A program made the translations under genes and the position numbers. A stretch of 61,828 bases of DNA from Bacteroidales bacterium (GTDB lineage: Bacteria; Bacteroidota; Bacteroidia; Bacteroidales; UBA3824), in contig JAEDDH010000022.1 in NCBI GenBank assembly GCA_016293845.1, positions 1 to 61,828 of the forward strand, written 5' to 3'. Below the pieces are notes generated by a model, which was not told the origin of the DNA, searched no databases, and saw only the letters and a list, made by a program, of their open reading frames with translations. This document shows, one piece after another, positions 26,983 through 34,586 of this stretch (the stretch's first letter is position 1; each line of letters opens with the position of its first letter).

Positions 26983-28269
26983 ATGAGCACAAAGAAATTA
27001 CATGTAGAGACATTAGCATTGCACGTAGGACAAGAAGCAGCAGACCCCACAACCGATTCAAGGGCAGTTCCTATCTATCAGACAACTTCATACGTTTTCC
27101 ACAACTCGAAACACGCAGCCGACCGTTTTGGTCTTAGAGATGCAGGTAACATCTACGGACGTTTGACCAACACCACACAGAGCATTTTTGAGGAGCGTGT
27201 GGCAGCTCTTGAAGGTGGAACAGCAGGCTTGGCAGTAGCATCTGGAGCAGCAGCCATCACCTACGCTTTGCAGAATATTCTCCAAAACGGTGACCATATC
27301 GTTGCTGCCGACAACCTCTACGGTGGCACTTACAACCTTATCACACACACACTTTCAACTCAGGGTATCCAATACACAATTGTTGACTTCTCTGATTTGA
27401 AAGCAGTAGAGGCAGCCATCAAACCTAATACAAAGGTGATTTACGGCGAAACTCTCGGCAACCCCAACTCTGACGTGCTCAACATCGAAGGCATTTCTGA
27501 AATTGCTCACCGTCACAACATTGTGTTCATCGTTGACAACACTTTCGCACCTATCTTGATTCAGCCTTTGAAACACGGTGCCGACGTTGTGGTTCATTCA
27601 GCAACTAAATTTATCGGTGGTCACGGTGCTTCGCTCGGCGGCGTTATCGTAGACGGTGGCTCGTTCAATTGGAAAGCCAACGCCGACAAGTATCCCACTT
27701 TGGCAAAACCCGATCCTTCTTACCACGGCGCTATCTTTGCCGATGTGGCTGGTCCTGCCGCTTTTGTAACCCGTATCCGTGCGGTTATCTTGCGCGACAC
27801 CGGTGCTACCATCAGCCCCTTTAACGCTTGGACACTCTTGCAAGGTGTTGAGTCATTGCCCTTGCGCATTGAACGTCATGTTGAAAACGCTATCAAAGTG
27901 GTTAACTTCCTTGCAAATCACCCCAAAGTTAGCGCAGTTCACCATCCTTCGTTGCCCACTCACCGCGACAATGCGTTGTACAAAAAATATTTCCCAAAAG
28001 GTGGTGCATCAATTTTCACTTTTGAAATCAAAGGCACTCGGGACGATGCTTGGAAGTTTATCGACAATCTCAAAATCTTCTCGCTCCTTGCCAACGTTGC
28101 CGACGTTAAGAGTCTTGTGATACATCCGTACACAACCACACACTCGCAACTTTCGCCCGAGGAACTCGCTCAGCAGCATATTACGCCCACCACAATTCGT
28201 CTTTCGATAGGTGTTGAGCACATCGACGACATCATCGACGATTTGAGTCAGGCATTCGATGCTATCTAA
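26983..28269 (+). CDS. metY: O-acetylhomoserine sulfhydrylase (aminocarboxypropyltransferase)
   Basis: Makes homocysteine from O-acetylhomoserine and sulfide, giving direct sulfhydrylation for methionine synthesis. A 428-aa PLP enzyme of the Cys/Met metabolism family, in the longer MetY subgroup: VPIYQTTSYVFHNSKHAADRF, IYGRLTNTTQ, ALEGGTAGLAVASGAAAI, FIVDNTFAPILIQPLKHGAD and HSATKFIGGHGASLGG, where Lys209 carries PLP. The extra loop GGSFNWKANADKYPTLAKPDPSYHG region is typical of MetY versus MetB/MetC. It has its own terminator and is followed by cysK with the same leader sequence. Confidence 0.95.
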   Translation: MSTKKLHVETLALHVGQEAADPTTDSRAVPIYQTTSYVFHNSKHAADRFGLRDAGNIYGRLTNTTQSIFEERVAALEGGTAGLAVASGAAAITYALQNILQNGDHIVAADNLYGGTYNLITHTLSTQGIQYTIVDFSDLKAVEAAIKPNTKVIYGETLGNPNSDVLNIEGISEIAHRHNIVFIVDNTFAPILIQPLKHGADVVVHSATKFIGGHGASLGGVIVDGGSFNWKANADKYPTLAKPDPSYHGAIFADVAGPAAFVTRIRAVILRDTGATISPFNAWTLLQGVESLPLRIERHVENAIKVVNFLANHPKVSAVHHPSLPTHRDNALYKKYFPKGGASIFTFEIKGTRDDAWKFIDNLKIFSLLANVADVKSLVIHPYTTTHSQLSPEELAQQHITPTTIRLSIGVEHIDDIIDDLSQAFDAI

Positions 28270-28296
28270 GCCACTATAAATATTTGATTTGATAAC

Positions 28297-28346
28297 GGAT
28301 TCTTTATTCCTACCAGCAATGGACGGGAATAGAGAATCCTTTTTTT
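28297..28346 (+). terminator. Rho-independent terminator of metY
   Basis: A 14-bp stem (28297-28310 with 28326-28339, one U-G wobble) is followed by seven T. Confidence 0.85.
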
Positions 28347-28512
28347 GTATTTTTCAAAAGATGCAATTTTGCAGTTTCTCATAAATAGATTTTAAAAGCC
28401 GGTTACGCTTAGTGCCTTTTTTCTATATTTGTATCAAAGAATATACTATTGGAGAAATATAATCTATAATAACGGTTTGTTTTAGAAATAATCACCATAT
28501 TATTATTTTTCT

Positions 28513-28544
28513 CTTGGCGTATTATTCCAAGTAATGTATATTTG
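28513..28544 (+). promoter_or_regulatory. cysK promoter with CTTGG/CCAAG palindrome
   Basis: TATATTTG (28537-28544) is preceded after 20 nt by the CTTG-type -33 element. CTTGG (28513-28517) and CCAAG (28527-28531) form an inverted repeat across the spacer, a plausible operator that would block polymerase. Confidence 0.55.
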
Positions 28545-28590
28545 CAGTGTAATAATTAAACGAATCAAGAACCTTAAAAACATAAAGAAA

Positions 28591-29529
28591 ATGAGTAAAA
28601 TAATTGAAAGTTCGTTAGAGTTGATCGGCAACACCCCGCTTTTAAAACTCAACAATTATTCTAAGAAAGCCGGCATCAACGGCGCCACCATCTTAGCAAA
28701 ACTTGAATACCTCAACCCCGCCGGCTCGGTAAAAGACCGTATTGCACTTGCAATGATCAAAGACGCCGAAGACAAAGGTCTGTTGAAACCCGGTGCCACC
28801 ATCATCGAACCCACCTCGGGCAACACAGGTATAGGCTTGGCAGCAGTGGCAGCTGCAAAAGGTTACAAAGCCATCCTCACACTTCCCGACACCATGAGCG
28901 TTGAGCGTAGAAACTTGTTGAAAGCATACGGTGCAGAAATTGTACTCACCGAAGGTGCAAAAGGTATGAAAGGTGCTATCGCCAAGGCAGAGGAACTCAA
29001 CAAAGAGATTGCAGGTTCGATAATTCTCGGACAGTTTGTAAACCCCGCCAACCCTAAAATCCACCGCGAAACCACAGGACCCGAAATTTGGGATCAAACC
29101 GACGGCAAGGTTGACATTTTTGTAGCAGGCGTTGGCACAGGCGGAACACTCACCGGCGTTGGCGAATTTTTAAAATCAAAGAAGGCTGATGTAAAAGTAG
29201 TTGCAGTAGAACCTGCCACATCGCCCGTGCTTTCAAAAGGCACAGCCGGAGCGCACAAGATTCAGGGTATTGGTGCAGGTTTCGTCCCCGAAACGCTCAA
29301 CACCAAAATCTACGACGAGGTAATAGCCATCGAAAACGACGACGCATTTGCCGAAGGTCGTAAGTTTGCAGTAAGCGAAGGTATTTTGGTTGGTATTTCG
29401 TCGGGAGCAGCCCTCAAAGCAGCTTCTATATTGGCAGCACGTCCCGAAAACAAGGGCAAAAACATTGTAGTGCTTCTCCCCGACTCAGGCGACAGATATT
29501 TGTCTACCCCTTTGTTCTCAAACAATTAG
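28591..29529 (+). CDS. cysK: Cysteine synthase A (O-acetylserine sulfhydrylase)
   Basis: Makes cysteine from O-acetylserine and sulfide. A 312-aa PLP enzyme; the ATG at 28591 is chosen because MSKIIESSLELIGNTPLLKLN is the normal start and the preceding in-frame codons are leader sequence. Lys48 in NPAGSVKDR binds PLP; TSGNTGIGLA contacts substrate; GVGTGGTLTGVG binds the PLP phosphate; and the C-terminus has GISSGAAL and PDSGDRYLST. Together with metY it forms the local sulfur-assimilation pair, in separate transcription units. Confidence 0.97.
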   Translation: MSKIIESSLELIGNTPLLKLNNYSKKAGINGATILAKLEYLNPAGSVKDRIALAMIKDAEDKGLLKPGATIIEPTSGNTGIGLAAVAAAKGYKAILTLPDTMSVERRNLLKAYGAEIVLTEGAKGMKGAIAKAEELNKEIAGSIILGQFVNPANPKIHRETTGPEIWDQTDGKVDIFVAGVGTGGTLTGVGEFLKSKKADVKVVAVEPATSPVLSKGTAGAHKIQGIGAGFVPETLNTKIYDEVIAIENDDAFAEGRKFAVSEGILVGISSGAALKAASILAARPENKGKNIVVLLPDSGDRYLSTPLFSNN

Positions 29530-29559
29530 AACTTTTCGCATAAGTCATAATAATTTTAA

Positions 29560-29588
29560 AGTGTGCAGAATAGGCTATTCCGCACACT
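29560..29588 (+). terminator. Terminator hairpin after cysK
   Basis: AGTGTGCAGAATAG and CTATTCCGCACACT (29560-29573, 29575-29588) pair at 13 of 14 positions; only a weak T run follows. Confidence 0.6.
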
Positions 29589-29623
29589 ATTTGTTATTTA
29601 TGGGTTCTATTTTTAAGGTGTTT

Positions 29624-29857
29624 TTATTTTTTGATTTTCCAATAGTTTTCGATTTCGACGGCGGAGTAAATTTTACCACGGAAGAGGTAGCCGTAGCCGA
29701 TGGAGTCTATCTTGGCGATGTTCGTTTTTGAACGGGAGCCAGGACATATATGCCAACCATCATAAAATTCAGGATTAGGATTAGAGTACACAAGAAATGT
29801 GTCCTTCTCATTTTTTTTTAGGTATAAAATAATTCTCACCGTTTTGGTTATAGTCAT
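29624..29857 (-). CDS. Small hypothetical protein or gene fragment
   Basis: A 77-aa frame with an ATG start, no signal peptide and an aromatic, charged composition (NPNPEFYDGWHICPG, YGYLFRGKIYSAVEIENYWKIKK). I recognise no family. Its neighbours on the right are fragments of another coding sequence on the opposite strand, so it could be a remnant rather than a working gene. Confidence 0.3.
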   Translation of the reverse strand: MTITKTVRIILYLKKNEKDTFLVYSNPNPEFYDGWHICPGSRSKTNIAKIDSIGYGYLFRGKIYSAVEIENYWKIKK

Positions 29858-29875
29858 AATCCATCATATCCACAA

Positions 29876-30215
29876 GAATTTGGTGTAGTTTACAATCATT
29901 ATACTAAAAAGGTATGTAAGGATTCTATATGTCGGTTTTGAATACAACTTAGAGCAATTAAATTATTACCCTAAAGTTAGTTTCTCCAAAGATAATATCT
30001 CTATTGAAGATAGTACTATTATTATCGAAAATGTTAATAAAGACGAAAATCTTATTACTTTTGAACATCAAATTAAACACTGTTCCTATGATGTTAAGGC
30101 TGATAATGACCTCAAAGATTGTCCATCAACTATTCAAAAAAAATTAACATGTGGACTATTCTGCAATACAACCCTCCTTTTTTTATCCTTCAGCCCATAT
30201 AACATGTTTTGGTAA
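29876..30215 (+). pseudogene. Degraded coding remnant
   Basis: No intact gene lies between 29858 and 30252. On the plus strand a reading frame without start (NPEFGVVYNHYTKK) shifts at about 29,935 to one that runs YNLEQLNYYPKVSFSKDN, then about 60 more codons to a stop at 30215. Codon use looks protein-coding (AT-rich but with regular third-position bias). The family is not recognisable. The last ~40 bases also contain T-rich sequence. Confidence 0.3.
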
Positions 30216-30252
30216 CTCAACAGAACAAGTGGTGGATATAATGCTTTTTTAA

Positions 30253-31812
30253 TTATTCCCCTTCTATCACCTCCATCTCCACTTCGTGTTTGGATGTGGA
30301 TTTGTTGTAGTTGATGCCGCAGAGGATGATTTGTTTTGAAAAGCCTTTGAGCGCGGGGTATTCTTTGCGGTGGATTTGGTCGATGGCAGAGTCGGCAGAT
30401 TTGTCGTATTTGAATTCTACAACTATGGCAGGACGTGATGAGTTATGCAGGGGGATGAAAACCATATCGGCAAAGCCTTTGCCTGTGGGAAGTTCGTGGA
30501 ATATTTTGTAAAACGGTTTGGCAGCGTAATATGCAAGGACTATGGCGCAGCGCATTGAATTTTCGTCGTTAAACTCCAAGAGTGACGATGCCTCAAAATG
30601 GTAGTCGTCGAAGGCGCGAGCAATTCTATCTTTACGCAAATTGATGGTGTCGTCCAAAAGGCGCAGAGAAGCACCAACAGATTTTGACAACTCGCCCCAA
30701 CCTGCCACGCTGACAGCATTTTCAAACTCCACTGAAACCTCAGTGTTGGGAATTGTTACGCTTTGATTCTCAGGATTGTACGACAAGTATCCAAGATGAA
30801 CAAGAAGGGTGAGCACGTCGTCGCAATTGTCGATATTCTTCATATCGTTGCGAAAACTCGACACTCTCACAGTGGCACTCTCGCCGTTCATCATACCGAT
30901 AATCTTTGACCTTACGTTGTCTGCGTCGGTGTGGAGGTAGGTTTCAATAGCCATAAATGATGCGGTTTTTGACCAAAAACTATCATAAGTGCGAAAATCA
31001 ATTGCCTGCATTACCGAGTTTGGATTAAACATCGACTTCTGATCACCGATAATGTAACCATCGTATGCGTGTTTCATCAGTGCAAAGTCCATATCGTTCT
31101 CCGCACAGAGTTTTTTTACCTCGTCTTCTGTAAAACCATAATATTTAGACGTTTTCCCAGGAAGAACAATACTGTATTCTCTAAAATTGTTCAACGCCGA
31201 CTGGGTTTTTATTTTGATAATGGGCAGGATGCCAGTCATATATACCAAAAGAAAAATCTTATTGGCATTGTTAGACTTGAACATTGCACGGAGGAAGTTG
31301 ACATACTCGTCTTGAATATCCTGCTCCACATCCCTCACAAGCATATCCCACTCGTCAATTATGAGAATAAAGCGGTCGCCTGTCTTTTTGTTGATTTCGG
31401 CAAGAGCATTGGCAAATGATTCTTGTTCTTGCAAAAAGGGATACGATTCTTTCAAATCGGCTAAGAAACATTTCTGTGCTTTCGTTACTATCTCGTTTTT
31501 GGGAATGCTGGCAAAACGGTTCCAATCAATGTAGATTGTAGGATATTTATTGAGATGCGTTTTATAGTGGGGATTCTTGGTGATTTCCAAGCCATTGAAG
31601 AGTTTTGAGGAGTCGCACGAACGGTCGTAGTAAGCGTACGCCATTTTTGCCGCCACCGACTTACCAAAACGGCGCGGACGGGAAATGCAGACAAACTTGT
31701 TCTCAGTATCGAGATTATTGTTTAAAAAAGCCAATAATCCTGATTTGTCAACAAAGTTACTATTGATAACACTCCTAAAATCGCTGTTGCCGTAATCTAT
31801 GTAGTCGCTCAT
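30253..31812 (-). CDS. AAA-ATPase-like protein with PD-(D/E)XK nuclease domain (DUF1703 type)
   Basis: A 519-aa protein of the common Bacteroidota ATP-binding/DUF1703 family. The N-terminal AAA-ATPase-like domain has YGNSDFRSVINSNFVDKSGLL, an atypical P-loop ISRPRRFGKS (~residues 43-52) and ILIIDEWDML (Walker B, ~149). The C-terminal domain has FADMVFIPLH then IVVEFKYDKS, the D...ExK core of PD-(D/E)XK nucleases (~470-490). The role is unknown; defence and transposon-domestication ideas have been proposed for related families. It is divergent from the LTA-synthase-like gene. Confidence 0.9.
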   Translation of the reverse strand: MSDYIDYGNSDFRSVINSNFVDKSGLLAFLNNNLDTENKFVCISRPRRFGKSVAAKMAYAYYDRSCDSSKLFNGLEITKNPHYKTHLNKYPTIYIDWNRFASIPKNEIVTKAQKCFLADLKESYPFLQEQESFANALAEINKKTGDRFILIIDEWDMLVRDVEQDIQDEYVNFLRAMFKSNNANKIFLLVYMTGILPIIKIKTQSALNNFREYSIVLPGKTSKYYGFTEDEVKKLCAENDMDFALMKHAYDGYIIGDQKSMFNPNSVMQAIDFRTYDSFWSKTASFMAIETYLHTDADNVRSKIIGMMNGESATVRVSSFRNDMKNIDNCDDVLTLLVHLGYLSYNPENQSVTIPNTEVSVEFENAVSVAGWGELSKSVGASLRLLDDTINLRKDRIARAFDDYHFEASSLLEFNDENSMRCAIVLAYYAAKPFYKIFHELPTGKGFADMVFIPLHNSSRPAIVVEFKYDKSADSAIDQIHRKEYPALKGFSKQIILCGINYNKSTSKHEVEMEVIEGE

Positions 31813-31923
31813 AACTCGTGGTGTTAATTGGTTTTTGCAAAGTTAGCGATTTGGTTTCTTTTTTCCAAATTTATTTTTGCGACTTTAACAACGGATTAAA
31901 AATGTTGCTATCCGCATTTTTTG

Positions 31924-31931
31924 TAATTTTG
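31924..31931 (+). promoter_or_regulatory. -7 element of the LTA-synthase-like gene
   Basis: TAATTTTG, 18 nt before the chosen ATG at 31950; this placement argues against the longer in-frame start at 31818. Confidence 0.55.
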
Positions 31932-31949
31932 CCTCCAAAAAATATAAAG

Positions 31950-33881
31950 ATGCCGTTTTACAAGATTATAAAACTACCTATTCTGCAATATGCGGTAAAT
32001 TTTTTTATCGCTTTCGCGGTGTTTATGATATGTCGTGTGGTGTTTGTGCTGACCAACAGCAACTTTTATCGCGATATAGAGATGTCGCACTACATTACAC
32101 TGTTTTTAGGCGGCGCTAAGTACGATTTTGCGGCAATTTTCTACCTTTCGGCGGTTTGCTTGGTGATGATGTTGATACCGTTTAAGATTGCTTTAAACAA
32201 TATTTACCGCAAAATTGCAAAATATTTTTTTATAATACCTGTATCGATCGGTATCTTTGCCAATATATTCGACGCGGCATTTTTCCCGTTTAATGCTCGA
32301 CGCACCAACTTCTCGTTTTTCAGCGAGTTTAAAAACGAAGGAAGCCTTTTTGGTATTTTTTTTAACGGAGTAATTGATTATTGGTATCTTGCTTTAACGG
32401 CGGCAGGATTGATTTTCTTGCTAATAAAATTATATTACAATCCTAAGGTTTCAAAGGCAGATTTTCCGGGGTGGATTTATTATGCCATCACGGTGCCGCT
32501 CGCAGGCGTGGCGATTTACTTGTTTTTGGCGGGGATACGCGGAAGTATCATTATCAACAACGACCACCGCCCTATGAATATGAACAATGCCAACGAGTAT
32601 ATCCGCAAAAGCAACGAATCGGCTATTGTGCTCAATACGCCTTATTGCATTTTACGAACCATGGGCAAAAAAACTCTTGAAGACCCTCAATATTTTTCGT
32701 CCGAAGAAGTAATAAATTATTATAACCCAATTCACAATCCTCAACCTCACGACTCGCTAAACAATAACAATGTGGTAATACTGATTTTGGAGAGTTTCGG
32801 CAAAGAGTATTCGGGATTTTTTAACCACAACCAAGGATACACTCCGTTTTTGGATTCGCTTTATCAAGAGGGACTTACGTTTACATCGTCGTTTGCCACA
32901 GGACGAAAATCAATTGATGCTATGCCAAGTATTTTGGCAGGTATCCCCTACCTCACCGACCATTTTTTTATGGGAATGTATTCTAACAACAAGGTTAACA
33001 GCATTGCCTCGCTTTTAGGGCAAAATGGTTATTATTCAGCATTTTATCACGGAGCACCAAACGGCAGTATGGGATTTTTGAATTTTTCAAAACTTGCCGG
33101 TTTCCACGATTACTACGGAATGACAGAATATTGCGCCGACCCCGATTTCAACGCTATGGACGATTTCGACGGGCATTGGGCTATTTGGGACGAGGAGTTT
33201 CTGCAATACTTTGCCAAAAGTATGGGCGAAATTCCGCAACCATTTGTTACAGCGTGTTTTACAGCCACATCGCACAATCCATTCCGCATACCCGAACGTT
33301 ACAAAGAGCGTTTTAAAGAGGGCCCTCAGCCCATTACCAAGTGCATTGAGTATACCGACAATGCTATACGCTTGTTTTTCAACAAGATGAAAGAGTATCC
33401 GTGGTTTAAAAACACGCTTTTTGTTATCACCGCCGACCATACCAACCAAAACCTTTCGTCCGAATACACTACCGATAGAAACGTTTTTTCAGTTCCTATA
33501 CTCTTTTATCAGTTTGGCGGAATCAAAAAGGTGTCAGAAAAACTGTTTTGCCAAACCGAGATCACGCCCACAATTTTAGATTATCTCAATTTCAACAAGC
33601 CGTACATCGCTTTTGGCAACTCGTATTTCAACGCCGGCACTGCGGGTTATGTGGTAAATTATAGCGAACCTCTCTACCAAATTTCTATGGGAGAATTTTT
33701 CTTGCAATTTAACGGCGACAAAGAAACAGGATTGTTTATCCCCAAAGACGACGTTTTTTTAAAAAACAACCTCATCGGGCATTATCCCGAACAAGAAGAA
33801 AAGATGCTCAACATACTCAAAGCCGAAATTCAGCAATACCACGAGCGCATGATCAACAACGATTTGTCCATTGGCGAGTAA
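31950..33881 (+). CDS. LTA-synthase-family phosphoglycerol transferase (sulfatase fold)
   Basis: A 643-aa inner-membrane enzyme. Five hydrophobic helices occupy ~residues 10-215; the periplasmic part is an alkaline-phosphatase/sulfatase domain: NVVILILESFGKEYSG with a metal-binding Glu, TFTSSFATGRKSIDAMPSIL with the presumed catalytic Thr, FTATSHNPFRIP and FVITADHTNQ with metal-binding Asp-His. In Gram-positive bacteria this family polymerises glycerol phosphate; in Bacteroidota it more likely adds phosphoglycerol or phosphoethanolamine-like groups to envelope glycans or lipids. The start at 31950 follows a good -7 element; an upstream frame extension is non-coding in character. Confidence 0.9.
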   Translation: MPFYKIIKLPILQYAVNFFIAFAVFMICRVVFVLTNSNFYRDIEMSHYITLFLGGAKYDFAAIFYLSAVCLVMMLIPFKIALNNIYRKIAKYFFIIPVSIGIFANIFDAAFFPFNARRTNFSFFSEFKNEGSLFGIFFNGVIDYWYLALTAAGLIFLLIKLYYNPKVSKADFPGWIYYAITVPLAGVAIYLFLAGIRGSIIINNDHRPMNMNNANEYIRKSNESAIVLNTPYCILRTMGKKTLEDPQYFSSEEVINYYNPIHNPQPHDSLNNNNVVILILESFGKEYSGFFNHNQGYTPFLDSLYQEGLTFTSSFATGRKSIDAMPSILAGIPYLTDHFFMGMYSNNKVNSIASLLGQNGYYSAFYHGAPNGSMGFLNFSKLAGFHDYYGMTEYCADPDFNAMDDFDGHWAIWDEEFLQYFAKSMGEIPQPFVTACFTATSHNPFRIPERYKERFKEGPQPITKCIEYTDNAIRLFFNKMKEYPWFKNTLFVITADHTNQNLSSEYTTDRNVFSVPILFYQFGGIKKVSEKLFCQTEITPTILDYLNFNKPYIAFGNSYFNAGTAGYVVNYSEPLYQISMGEFFLQFNGDKETGLFIPKDDVFLKNNLIGHYPEQEEKMLNILKAEIQQYHERMINNDLSIGE

Positions 33882-33904
33882 AAACTACGAAAAATTTGTT
33901 CTCA

Positions 33905-33936
33905 CTTGCTTTTTTCCAACACTTTCTATATCTTTG
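33905..33936 (+). promoter_or_regulatory. hisIE promoter (CTTG-N20-TATCTTTG)
   Basis: CTTG 33905-33908, 20-nt spacer, TATCTTTG 33929-33936; same elements as metY. Confidence 0.6.
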
Positions 33937-33965
33937 CATTTGTAAAAATATTAAGAATACATAAA

Positions 33966-34556
33966 ATGTTGGACTTTAACAAACAAGGCGGACTTGTTCC
34001 CGCCATTATACAAGATTATCAAACACTTCAAGTGTTGATGCTCGGCTACATGAACGAGGAAAGTTTTAAAATTACTCAGGAAACAAAAAAAGTAACATTC
34101 TGGTCGCGCAGCCGCAACTGCCTGTGGACCAAAGGCGAAACCTCAGGCAGTTTTCTCCACGTAAAGGAGATTTTTACCGACTGCGACAACGACACAATTC
34201 TTATCAAGGCTCAGCCCGACGGTCCTACTTGCCACCGCGGCACCACTTCGTGCTTTGATTTTGAGGAGAGCAACATCGGCTTTCTCTCTTATCTTCAGAA
34301 GTTTATCGACAAACGCAATGCCGAACGTCCCGCAGGAAGTTACACCACAAAACTTTTCCGCGAGGGTGTAAACAAAATTGCCAAAAAAGTGGGCGAAGAG
34401 GCTGTGGAACTCATCATCGAATCTAAAGACAACAACGATTCGCTGTTTTTGAACGAAGCCGCCGACCTTCTCTATCATACTATCGTGCTACTCAGCGCCA
34501 AAGGCAAAAAGATTGAAGACGTGGTGGCTGTGCTCAAAGGTAGACATAGTGAGTAA
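33966..34556 (+). CDS. hisI: Bifunctional phosphoribosyl-AMP cyclohydrolase / phosphoribosyl-ATP pyrophosphatase
   Basis: Carries out steps two and three of histidine synthesis. The 196-aa protein (start MLDFNKQGG at 33966) has the HisI domain at 1-~110 with LMLGYMNEESF, VTFWSRSRNCLWTKGETSG, DCDNDTILIKAQPDGPTCHRG (metal-binding Asp and Cys residues) and the HisE domain at ~112-196 with YTTKLFREGVNKIAKKVGEEAVELI and NEAADLLYH. It is a free-standing his gene; the rest of the pathway is not in the window. Confidence 0.96.
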   Translation: MLDFNKQGGLVPAIIQDYQTLQVLMLGYMNEESFKITQETKKVTFWSRSRNCLWTKGETSGSFLHVKEIFTDCDNDTILIKAQPDGPTCHRGTTSCFDFEESNIGFLSYLQKFIDKRNAERPAGSYTTKLFREGVNKIAKKVGEEAVELIIESKDNNDSLFLNEAADLLYHTIVLLSAKGKKIEDVVAVLKGRHSE

Positions 34557-34583
34557 TTCATAATTCATAATTCGTAATTATAT
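34554..34583. repeat. ATTCATAATTC-type intergenic repeat, copy 2
   Basis: taattcataattcataattc followed by gtaattatat lies between hisIE and the S46 peptidase gene and shares its core with the sequence at 18669-18705. Confidence 0.5.
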
Positions 34584-34586
34584 AAG

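Noticed and set aside
25339..31812. Defence island made of the DUF234 ATPase and the DUF1703 ATPase/nuclease
   Set aside because: The two genes are 3.5 kb apart, separated by metY and cysK, on opposite strands, and neither family is an established defence system.
31818..31949. Longer N-terminus for the LTA-synthase-like protein
   Set aside because: The extension overlaps the promoter, has no family match and would place the -7 box inside the coding region; the ATG at 31950 fits better.
33966..34556. Histidine operon
   Set aside because: Only hisIE is present; flanking genes are unrelated.
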